Part shown: piece after piece, positions 8,103-14,496 of the stretch
How the letters are laid out: every line of letters starts with the position of its first letter
How positions within the stretch are numbered: the stretch's first letter is position 1
Assembly (NCBI GenBank): GCA_937876395.1
Contig: CALEIM010000055.1
Coordinates: 1-16,363, forward strand
DNA: 16,363 bases
Direction of reading: 5' to 3'
Source: an uncultured Wenzhouxiangella sp.
GTDB lineage: Bacteria; Pseudomonadota; Gammaproteobacteria; Xanthomonadales; Wenzhouxiangellaceae
Made by a program: the position numbers and the translations under genes
Notes under the pieces: generated by a model
What the model saw: the letters and a program-made list of their open reading frames with translations, nothing else
The model's database searches: none
What the model was told of the DNA's origin: nothing

Positions 8103-10034
8103 ATGTCCGGTTCGCTGCGCGCCATTATAGTCATCGTTGTTGGACTCCTCGTGGTCGGCCTGGCCGCGGCCGGCCTGTGGCTGCGTGCAGGTTTTACCGA
8201 GCTGTCCGCGCCGGTTGACCCGGGGCAAATCGGCTTTACCGGTTCGGCCGTCTGTCAGGACTGCCACGACGACCGCCAGCAGTCCTGGTATGCCACCTAC
8301 CACCGAACCATGACCCGCGAAGCCAGCGGCGACACGGTCCAGGGCCAATTTGACGGCCAGGCGCTGGATTTCCAGGGCGTTCGCACCCGTCCGGTGCGTC
8401 AGGGCGGGCGCTATTATTTCGAGTATCAGGACCTGGAAAGCGGCCAGTTGATTGATCGCGTCCAGGTGTTCCGCACGGTCGGTTCCAACCGCTATCAGCA
8501 GTATCTGACCCGCCTCGATGACGAGCAGACCTATGTGCGTCTGCACTATTTGTGGCACAACGGCGATCGGCGCTGGGTGCACATGAACGCCGCCTTTCTG
8601 GGGCCCGACGACCAGCCCTTCGACCAGCACGTGGCCATCTGGAACCAGAACTGCATCCTTTGCCACAACACCGGCCCGGCGCCGGGGATGCAGAATTATG
8701 ACGAGCTGACCGAGCGCGCCCGAACCGGCCAGCCGGTGGATGTCAGCCGCGACAGCCGCTTTGAATCGGAAGTCGCCGAGCTTGGCATTTCCTGCGAATC
8801 CTGTCATGGCCCGGGCGCAACCCACGTCGAGCGCAGCCAGCGCTGGTTCACCCGTCTGGCCATGCACCTGAGCCCGGGGCGCGATACCAGCATCATCAAC
8901 CCGGTGCGCCTGGATCACGAGCGCGCCAGCCAGGTCTGCGGCCAGTGCCACGCCCAGCGGATGCCGGCTGAACCCGACCTGCTCCACGCCTGGATGCACG
9001 AAGGGCCGACCTTCCGCCCCGGCATGGATTTGAACGATCACGTATCGCCCATCCAACACGATACCGTGGCGCCCATTCGCGGCCGGGAAGATCTGTTCGA
9101 GCAGCGCTTCTGGGGCGACGGCAGCGCTCGCCTGACCGCCTATGAATACCAGGGCCTGATGCAATCACCCTGCTATCAGGAAGAGCCGGGGTTGTCGTGC
9201 ATGGACTGTCACACCATGCACGCCGGCGATCCGGTTGGCCAGATTACCGAGCGCAACCGCGGCAACGCGCCGTGCCTGCGCTGTCATCAGGATTTCCGCA
9301 GCGCTCAGGCGCTGACCGAGCACAGCCGGCATTCAGCCGACAGCCCCGGCAGCCAATGCTACAACTGCCACATGCCGCACATGGTCTACGGCGTGATGGA
9401 CATTCATCGCAGCCATCGCATCGAAAACCCGGATGCGCTGCGCGATGCCGCCACCGGGCGGCCCAACGCCTGCCTCAACTGCCATATGGAACAAAGCCCG
9501 CAGTGGGCCGCCGCCGAACTGACCGAGTGGCACGGCCAGACCGATGGAGCGGAGCTGTATCGCCACGATGGCGCCGACCCGACCATGAGCGAGGCGGTCA
9601 CTCTGCTGGCCGGCGATCCGGTACAAAAAGCCGTTGCCGCCTGGCGGGCCGGCCACGAAGACAGCTTCCAGCGCGGCCGTGAGCGCGCCTGGCTGGTGCC
9701 CTATCTGCTCGAAACCATGGCCGACCGCTACCCCTCCAGTCGCCGCTTTGCCCATCACAGCCTGCTGGCGGTACTGGATGACTGGCCAGACTCCGACGAA
9801 GTCAGCACAGTGACCGAAGTGGTCGAGCCGTTCGATTTCACCGCCCCGTCCGCCCGGCGCGAACAGCAGCTTCAGGCCGCCCTGTCGCGCTGGCAGGCCA
9901 TTGACAAGACATCCTGGCCGCCGGCCCCGGACGCATCCGGAATCAGCGCCGACTTCCTCCTGCCCGAAGGCTTACGCTCGGAACTGATCGAACTCGGCCG
10001 CCGCCAGGACAAACAGATCTCGATTGGCGAATAG
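8103..10034 (+). CDS. Membrane-anchored octaheme c-type cytochrome
   Basis: 643 residues. One N-terminal hydrophobic helix (about 6-28) lacks an obvious cleavage site, so it probably anchors the protein with the heme domain in the periplasm. Eight CxxCH heme sites are at Cys51, 184, 231, 279, 366, 391, 419 and 457, so eight covalent hemes are expected. Additional His residues (TYHRTM, HGPGATH, CHMPHM) could be distal ligands. The arrangement resembles cytochrome c554/doubled-CxxCH family proteins. No CxxCK site, as found in nitrite-reducing octaheme enzymes, is present. Residues 470-643 have no heme motif and look mostly helical. The role is likely periplasmic electron transfer or a reductase with unknown substrate. 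A b561-type protein is encoded divergently. The start is chosen by the anchor helix, since there is no strong Shine-Dalgarno. Confidence 0.9.
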   Translation: MSGSLRAIIVIVVGLLVVGLAAAGLWLRAGFTELSAPVDPGQIGFTGSAVCQDCHDDRQQSWYATYHRTMTREASGDTVQGQFDGQALDFQGVRTRPVRQGGRYYFEYQDLESGQLIDRVQVFRTVGSNRYQQYLTRLDDEQTYVRLHYLWHNGDRRWVHMNAAFLGPDDQPFDQHVAIWNQNCILCHNTGPAPGMQNYDELTERARTGQPVDVSRDSRFESEVAELGISCESCHGPGATHVERSQRWFTRLAMHLSPGRDTSIINPVRLDHERASQVCGQCHAQRMPAEPDLLHAWMHEGPTFRPGMDLNDHVSPIQHDTVAPIRGREDLFEQRFWGDGSARLTAYEYQGLMQSPCYQEEPGLSCMDCHTMHAGDPVGQITERNRGNAPCLRCHQDFRSAQALTEHSRHSADSPGSQCYNCHMPHMVYGVMDIHRSHRIENPDALRDAATGRPNACLNCHMEQSPQWAAAELTEWHGQTDGAELYRHDGADPTMSEAVTLLAGDPVQKAVAAWRAGHEDSFQRGRERAWLVPYLLETMADRYPSSRRFAHHSLLAVLDDWPDSDEVSTVTEVVEPFDFTAPSARREQQLQAALSRWQAIDKTSWPPAPDASGISADFLLPEGLRSELIELGRRQDKQISIGE

Positions 10035-10080
10035 CCCTGTGCCTCAAGAGCGTGATTTTTGCGCCGGCTGATTGAATGAA

Positions 10081-10109
10081 TTTCCGGGTAATTCTGGTTG
10101 GTTTAGAAT
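10081..10109 (+). promoter_or_regulatory. Candidate promoter of the nfeD-slipin operon
   Basis: TAGAAT (10104-10109) is a good -10, with TTTCCG (10081-10086) as a weak -35 at 17-base spacing. Transcription would start near 10116, which favours the ATG at 10128 over an in-frame TTG at 10113. A short inverted repeat, GTTGG-N4-CCAAC (10112-10125), sits directly before the ATG. Confidence 0.4.
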
Positions 10110-10127
10110 GGGTTGGAATGCCAACGT

Positions 10128-11525
10128 ATGGAGGCAGTCCTGAAAGCGCACCCCGGTCTTCCTGTTTCTCGCCTTGCGCTGGCGGCCGTGCTGGCTTTGG
10201 GGCTGGCGCTGCTGGCCGGTGCGAGTGCTGGCAATGTCGGCGGTGGGGTCGTGGTGCTGGATGTTTCCGGGCCGATAGGGCCTGCCACTCGCGACTATGT
10301 GGTGCGCGGGATCGAGTCGGCCGAGGCTGATCAGGCGGTGCTGGTGGTGCTGCGCATGGACACGCCCGGCGGGCTTGATGCTTCCATGCGCGACATGATT
10401 GCCAAAATCCTCAATGCTGAGGTGCCGGTAGCGACCTGGGTGGGCCCTTCCGGCGCACGTGCAGCCAGTGCCGGCACGTATCTGCTCTTTGCCAGCCACA
10501 TTGCGGCGATGGCACCGTCGACCCATCTTGGGGCGGCCACCCCGGTTCAGATTGGCGGTGGATCGGGCACTGAGGGAAACGGGGCGGGGGAAGATGGTGC
10601 TGCCGGCTCGTCGTCGGGTGATGCGGCCACGCGCAAGGCGGTCGAAGATGCGGTGGCCTATATCCGCGGCCTGGCCGAGCGCTATGGGCGCAACGCCGAC
10701 TGGGCCGAGCGGGCAGTTCGCGAATCGGTCAGCCTGCCTTCCAGCGAGGCACTGGAACTCAATGTCATTGATCTGATCGCCGCCGACCTGTCCACCTTGC
10801 TCGACGCCGTGCACGGCCGAGAGTTTGAGCTGGCCGGGCGCAACGTGACTCTCGATACCCGGCACGCGCCGGCACATGAACAGCAGCCCGACTGGCGCAA
10901 TCAGTTCCTGAGCATACTGACCAACCCCTCGGTGGCCTATATCCTGATGATGATCGGCATCTACGGCCTGATTCTGGAAGGCTATAACCCGGGCGTTCTG
11001 GTGCCGGGAGTGATCGGCGGGATCTGTCTGCTGCTGGCGCTCTACGCTTTTCAGATTCTGCCGGTCAACTATGCCGGCTTGGGCCTGATGCTGCTCGGCT
11101 TTGCCCTGATCGCCGTCGAGCTGTTCGTGCCGTCGTTTGGCATACTCGGAATCGGCGGCGTAACGGCCGTGGTGATTGGCTCAATTATTCTGATGGATAG
11201 CGACATCCCCGGAGCAGGCATCAACACCGGCCTGATCGCTGCAATGGGTCTGATTTCGGCGCTGGTGTTCTTTGCTCTGGTTTATCTGGCCGTCAAATCG
11301 GTTCGCCGCCCGCAGGTGATCGGCCAGGAAATCCTGATTGGCCAGCAGGCCGAGGCACTCAGCGATTTTGCCGACGGCAGAGGCCGGGTGCACCTGCTCG
11401 GCGAAGCCTGGAGCGCGGCGTCGAAGTATCCGATCGAGTCCGGCCAGATGGTTGAGGTCGAGGACGCCGATGGTCTGGTTCTCAAGGTTCGACCGGTCGA
11501 ACTTTCTCAAATGACGAAGGAGTAA
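10128..11525 (+). CDS. nfeD: NfeD-family membrane-bound serine protease (full-length, ClpP-class plus OB domain)
   Basis: 465 residues from the ATG at 10128; an in-frame TTG at 10113 would add five. A signal peptide or anchor lies at about 15-35. A ClpP/SppA-like protease domain spans about 40-235, with MDTPGG, a likely nucleophile Ser114 (GARAASAGT) and a likely general base Lys170 (TRKAVEDA). Between them is a Gly/Ser/Glu-rich stretch at about 141-165. Several membrane segments follow at about 265-390 and a C-terminal NfeD OB domain at about 395-460 (IGQQAEAL, GEAWSA). The closest described relative is PH1510 of Pyrococcus, a Ser-Lys protease that cleaves its stomatin partner. The slipin gene follows after 5 bases, and its AAGGAG ribosome site overlaps the nfeD end, so the two are probably co-translated. 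Confidence 0.93.
   Translation: MEAVLKAHPGLPVSRLALAAVLALGLALLAGASAGNVGGGVVVLDVSGPIGPATRDYVVRGIESAEADQAVLVVLRMDTPGGLDASMRDMIAKILNAEVPVATWVGPSGARAASAGTYLLFASHIAAMAPSTHLGAATPVQIGGGSGTEGNGAGEDGAAGSSSGDAATRKAVEDAVAYIRGLAERYGRNADWAERAVRESVSLPSSEALELNVIDLIAADLSTLLDAVHGREFELAGRNVTLDTRHAPAHEQQPDWRNQFLSILTNPSVAYILMMIGIYGLILEGYNPGVLVPGVIGGICLLLALYAFQILPVNYAGLGLMLLGFALIAVELFVPSFGILGIGGVTAVVIGSIILMDSDIPGAGINTGLIAAMGLISALVFFALVYLAVKSVRRPQVIGQEILIGQQAEALSDFADGRGRVHLLGEAWSAASKYPIESGQMVEVEDADGLVLKVRPVELSQMTKE
11517..11522 (+). promoter_or_regulatory. Strong ribosome binding site overlapping the end of nfeD
   Basis: AAGGAG precedes the nfeD TAA (11523-11525) and lies 8 bases before the slipin ATG at 11531. 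It fixes the slipin start and suggests translational coupling. Confidence 0.8.
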
Positions 11526-11530
11526 GCGCT

Positions 11531-12301
11531 ATGGATCTCGACTTCATCACTTTTTTTGGCGTCATCCTGATACTGCTGGTGGTGTTGCTGGCCAATACCA
11601 TCAAGATTCTGCGCGAATATGAACGCGGCGTTATCTTCACTCTTGGGCGGTTCTACAAGGTCAAGGGGCCGGGTCTGATCATTGTCATCCCGTTCATTCA
11701 GCAGGTGGTGCGGGTGGATCTGCGCACCGTGGTGCTCGACGTGCCAACCCAGGATGTCATTTCATTCGACAATGTTTCGGTCAAGGTCAGCGCAGTGATC
11801 TACTACCGCGTCATCGACCCGGAGAAAGCAATTATCAACGTCGAGCGTTTCATGGATGCCACCAGTCAACTGGCCCAGACTACGCTTCGATCGGTGCTCG
11901 GCAAGCACGAGCTCGACGAAATGCTGGCCGAACGCGACAAGCTCAACACCGATATCCAGCGCATCCTGGATCGCCAGACCGAAGGCTGGGGGATCAAGGT
12001 GTCCAATGTCGAGATCAAGCACATTGACCTGGATGATTCGATGATCCGGGCGATTGCCCGCCAGGCCGAGGCCGAACGTCAGCGGCGTGCCAAGGTGATT
12101 CACGCCAAAGGCGAGCAGCAGGCCTCTGAAATGCTGGTCGAAGCCGCGCGCAAGCTGTCCGAGGAGAGCGGCGCCATGCAGCTTCGCTACATGCAGACTT
12201 TAAGCGACATTGGCAGTGAGCAGAACACAACCATTGTCTTCCCGATGCCGCTGGACCTGATCAAGCCGTTTCAAACTGGCACGGAAAAGAAATCTGGATG
12301 A
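11531..12301 (+). CDS. Slipin (stomatin/SPFH-family membrane scaffold)
   Basis: 256 residues. One N-terminal membrane segment (about 5-24) is followed by an SPFH/Band-7 domain (about 26-190) with family features EYERGVIFTLGRF, GPGLIIVIPF, SVKVSAVIYYRV and TLRSVLGKHELDEML. A charged helical region follows (about 171-216, ARQAEAERQRRAKVI), likely coiled-coil and oligomerising. It ends in a short hydrophobic stretch (TTIVFPMPLDLI). Slipins form large membrane assemblies and are known partners and substrates of NfeD proteases, as in the PH1510/PH1511 pair. The gene order nfeD then slipin, 5 bases apart, supports that role. The exact function in membrane quality control is inferred. Confidence 0.95.
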   Translation: MDLDFITFFGVILILLVVLLANTIKILREYERGVIFTLGRFYKVKGPGLIIVIPFIQQVVRVDLRTVVLDVPTQDVISFDNVSVKVSAVIYYRVIDPEKAIINVERFMDATSQLAQTTLRSVLGKHELDEMLAERDKLNTDIQRILDRQTEGWGIKVSNVEIKHIDLDDSMIRAIARQAEAERQRRAKVIHAKGEQQASEMLVEAARKLSEESGAMQLRYMQTLSDIGSEQNTTIVFPMPLDLIKPFQTGTEKKSG

Positions 12302-12361
12302 ACGCGGACTTGCTCAAGAGAATAAAATAGGCCGTCTACCTTACCAACACAGGTCCATGCC

Positions 12362-12808
12362 ATGCTGCTGAGAACCCTTGCCCTGATCGGCCTGCTGACC
12401 GCTTCGTCCGCCCTGATCGCCGGTAATTCAGACTGGTTGGGCAAGGCACCGGCCAAAGCGGGCGAGGTCACCCACGATGTGGCCGAGATTGCCTCTGCGC
12501 CGGAGCGTTGGCTGGACCAGACCGTGACCGTTTCCGGTGACATCACCGAGGTGTGCACCAATCGCGGCTGCTGGGCGGTATTTGCCAGCGGCGGTGAAAT
12601 GCTGCGCATCATTGCCAGGGACCACGGCTTTGCCCTGCCGCACGATTTTCGTGGCCCGGCCATCGCCTACGGCGTGATCAAGCGCCATGAACTCAGCGAG
12701 GATGCCGCCCGGCACATGGTCGAGGACGATGGCGCTGATCCGAAGCTGCTGGCCGATCCGGTCGAATATCGTCTGATTGCCGACGGAGTCCGCCTGCTCG
12801 GACCGTGA
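12362..12808 (+). CDS. Secreted DUF4920-like protein
   Basis: 148 residues with a short signal peptide (LLRTLALIGLLTASSALIA), likely cleaved near residue 20. The remainder is one small beta-rich domain with the pattern TVTVSGDITEVCTNRGCW. The Cys65-x4-Cys70-Trp motif matches what I recall of DUF4920 proteins. The two cysteines could form a disulfide or bind a metal; neither is shown. A weak AGG (12351-12353) precedes the ATG by 8 bases. It starts 60 bases after the slipin gene on the same strand and may be read through from that operon, since no terminator is visible between them. The AT-rich AATAAAATAG at 12321-12330 could be part of its own promoter. It is convergent with the aldo/keto reductase gene, with only 3 bases between the stop codons. 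Confidence 0.85.
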   Translation: MLLRTLALIGLLTASSALIAGNSDWLGKAPAKAGEVTHDVAEIASAPERWLDQTVTVSGDITEVCTNRGCWAVFASGGEMLRIIARDHGFALPHDFRGPAIAYGVIKRHELSEDAARHMVEDDGADPKLLADPVEYRLIADGVRLLGP

Positions 12809-12811
12809 CGG

Positions 12812-13657
12812 TCAGGCATCCCAGTCAGGTGACAGGCCTTCGGGATTACAGATCCGCCGGTTTCTATCGAGGCCGGCGATGCGCTCCCGATCCTCGGTGC
12901 TGAGGTTGAAGTCAAAAATTTCGAGATTGGCAAGCGCGTGATGCGGGTTGGATGTACCCGGGATGGTGGCCACGCGGTCCTGCTCGACCAGCCAGCGTAG
13001 CGCCACCTGGGCGGCGCTTTTGTCGTACTGCGCACCGATATCCCAAAGCACCGGATCATTGACGGTGTGCGCCTTGGCCAGCGGCATATAGGCGGTCAGA
13101 ATCAGGTTGTGATGGGCGAGCACGCGCCGCAGGCGCTCTTGGCCGAGGTAGACGTGGTATTCGATCTGGTTGGTGGCAAGCTGCCCTTCGCCGCAGAAGG
13201 CGCAGGCCTGCTCGGTCTGGTCGATGGTGAAATTGCTGATGCCGATATGCCGCGTCATGCCCTCGCGCTGGGCGCGCATCAGCGCCTCCAGGGTCGGGTT
13301 CATGCCTTTGCCACCAAACACCGGCCAGTGCAGCAGCAGCAGGTCGACGTAGTCAGTCTGCAGGCGCTTGAGGCTGCCGCGCACCGAGCGCATGAAGTGC
13401 TGCGGCGCAAACTGGTCGACCCAGACCTTGGTGGTGATGAAAAGCTCTTCGCGGCGGACGCCAACCCGCTTGATTGATCGCCCCACGGCCGCCTCGTTGC
13501 GGTAGATCTGGGCGGTGTCGATGTGACGATAGCCGAGCTCGAGGGCGTGCGGCAGGATTTCCTCGACCGTTTTCTCGTCAAGCTCGAAAGTGCCGAAGCC
13601 CAGCGCCGGCAAATTGACGCCGTTGGCGGCGATAAGGGGCACATCAACATCAGTCAT
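12812..13657 (-). CDS. Aldo/keto reductase (2,5-diketo-D-gluconate reductase-like)
   Basis: 281 residues, typical for a single-domain TIM-barrel aldo/keto reductase. The catalytic tetrad is present: Asp47 and Tyr52 (HIDTAQIYRNE), Lys77 (ITTKVW), His110 (LLLLHWP). Other family signatures are GFGTFEL near the start, HIGISNF, and the C-terminal cofactor-binding part with IPGTSNPHHALANL. These enzymes reduce aldehydes and ketones with NADPH in the cytoplasm. The length and motifs resemble DkgB-type enzymes, but the substrate cannot be read from sequence. An AGGGAG site 6 bases before the ATG supports the start. The ATG overlaps the end of yrdA by 8 bases, so the two genes are an operon with likely coupled translation. 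Confidence 0.95.
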   Translation of the reverse strand: MTDVDVPLIAANGVNLPALGFGTFELDEKTVEEILPHALELGYRHIDTAQIYRNEAAVGRSIKRVGVRREELFITTKVWVDQFAPQHFMRSVRGSLKRLQTDYVDLLLLHWPVFGGKGMNPTLEALMRAQREGMTRHIGISNFTIDQTEQACAFCGEGQLATNQIEYHVYLGQERLRRVLAHHNLILTAYMPLAKAHTVNDPVLWDIGAQYDKSAAQVALRWLVEQDRVATIPGTSNPHHALANLEIFDFNLSTEDRERIAGLDRNRRICNPEGLSPDWDA

Positions 13658-14201
13658 CCGAGTCTCCCTGATTCAGATAGCCATCTTTCAGGCGCACATA
13701 ATGCGCCGCTGAATAGCGCAGCATTTCAAGCTCCCGTTCACTGAGTCGGCGCACCGGCACTGCCGGCCGGCCGCGGTACAGCCAGCCGGATTCCAGACGT
13801 TTGCCGGGGCTGACCAGGCTGCCGGCGGCGAGCATGACATCGTCGTCGAGCACCGCCGCGTCGAGAATCAGCGCACCCATCCCGACCAGACAGCGGTTGC
13901 CGATGGTGCAAGCGTGCAGGATCGCGCCGTGGCCGACGGTGATGTCCTCGCCGAGAATCAGCGGCAGGCCGCCGGGCGAGTACGGGCCGTCATGGGTGAC
14001 GTGGCCAATCGTGCCGTCCTGAATATTCGTGCGCGCCCCGATGCGGATCGTATTGACGTCGCCGCGCAGCACCGTACCCGGCCAGACGGAGACGTCATCG
14101 CCCAGGCTGACCTGGCCAATCACGCTCGCGGCCGGGTCGATATAGACGCGCTGGCCGAGCTTGGGCGAGTGCGATTGCCAGGTCCGGATTGCCCTGTTCA
14201 C
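13650..14201 (-). CDS. yrdA: Gamma-carbonic anhydrase family protein (YrdA-like)
   Basis: 183 residues, a left-handed beta-helix protein closely resembling E. coli YrdA. The hexapeptide repeats run from about 20 to 135. Key sites are Arg46 and Asp48 (LRGDV), Gln61 and Asp62 (NIQDGT), His67 (TIGHVTH) and His91/His96 (VGHGAILHACTIG), the three-His zinc set of the gamma class. The C-terminal helix matches the YrdA pattern (RLESGWLYRGRP, LRYSAAHYVRLKDGYL). Enzyme activity of YrdA-type proteins is uncertain. The start is GTG at 14201, chosen because it matches the E. coli length and has GAAGGG about 8 bases upstream. The GTG overlaps the TGA of a 28-codon ORF. The 3' end overlaps the aldo/keto reductase ATG by 8 bases. 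Confidence 0.95.
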   Translation of the reverse strand: MNRAIRTWQSHSPKLGQRVYIDPAASVIGQVSLGDDVSVWPGTVLRGDVNTIRIGARTNIQDGTIGHVTHDGPYSPGGLPLILGEDITVGHGAILHACTIGNRCLVGMGALILDAAVLDDDVMLAAGSLVSPGKRLESGWLYRGRPAVPVRRLSERELEMLRYSAAHYVRLKDGYLNQGDSDD

Positions 14202-14284
14202 GGCTGACGCCCTTCGATTTTATGCACATGGTCATCGGGCGGTAGCAGAAACAGTGGCTTAGCGGCCTCATCCTCGTCTGTCAT
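14198..14284 (-). CDS. Possible small leader ORF translationally coupled to yrdA
   Basis: A 28-codon frame starting MTDEDEAAKPLFLLPPDDHV and ending KIEGRQP. It has a good ribosome site (TGAGGGA, 9 bases before the ATG) and its TGA shares the GTGA overlap with the yrdA start, an arrangement typical of real co-translated genes. The peptide is acidic at the N-terminus and has no membrane segment. I recognise no family. It could be a genuine small protein, a device to bring ribosomes to yrdA, or the remnant of a longer gene. Confidence 0.5.
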   Translation of the reverse strand: MTDEDEAAKPLFLLPPDDHVHKIEGRQP

Positions 14285-14308
14285 TCTGGATATTCCCTCA
14301 AGTTATTG

Positions 14309-14335
14309 ATTTTATGGAATTCGTGACATTGGCAA
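14309..14335 (-). promoter_or_regulatory. Candidate promoter of the yrdA operon
   Basis: On the minus strand, TTGCCA (14330-14335) and TAAAAT (14309-14314) are 15 bases apart, which is shorter than ideal. Transcription would begin near 14302, just before the ribosome site of the 28-codon ORF. Confidence 0.3.
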
Positions 14336-14396
14336 TCTTTTGGTCAATCTGTAACGAAGTCGTCACCCGGTGGCCCTCAGGGCCGCTGCCCCGTGC

Positions 14397-14431
14397 TTGT
14401 TCACACAGTTGTCCACAGCTTCTGTGGATAA
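14397..14431. promoter_or_regulatory. Cluster of three DnaA-box-like 9-mers
   Basis: TTGTTCACA (14397-14405) and TTGTCCACA (14409-14417) lie on the plus strand. A perfect box, TTATCCACA, lies on the minus strand (TGTGGATAA at 14423-14431). The last two form an inverted repeat, TCCACAG-CTT-CTGTGGA. A stretch of about one third G+C (14291-14356) lies to the left. The cluster is 66 bases upstream of argS and could bind DnaA. Whether it regulates transcription, titrates DnaA or is incidental cannot be told. Confidence 0.5.
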
Positions 14432-14461
14432 GCGCAGCGGCACAAGCCACGTGCTCACCGT

Positions 14462-14467
14462 TACAAT
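14462..14467 (+). promoter_or_regulatory. Candidate -10 element of argS
   Basis: TACAAT followed by AG lies 29 bases before the argS ATG and would give a leader of about 22 bases. No good -35 is seen. The argS ATG is preceded by a run of A and has no clear Shine-Dalgarno. Confidence 0.4.
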
Positions 14468-14496
14468 AGCCGCTGTTTCGGCTGTTTGGCAAAAAA

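Noticed and set aside
8019..9164. Minus-strand frame open for another 382 codons upstream of the cytochrome b561 start
   Set aside because: It is antisense to the octaheme cytochrome, has shadow-like composition and no domain, and the family length fits a start at 8018.
10130..10142. GGAGG followed by CTG as the real nfeD start
   Set aside because: The ATG at 10128 fits the signal peptide and a proposed promoter; CTG starts are rare, and the GGAGG lies inside the codons for MEA.
10044..10877. Minus-strand frame of 277 codons opposite nfeD
   Set aside because: Fully antisense to a recognised protease with intact motifs; no domain of its own.
14291..14431. Main chromosomal replication origin
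   Set aside because: Only three boxes, two of them imperfect, and none of the usual oriC neighbour genes are present.
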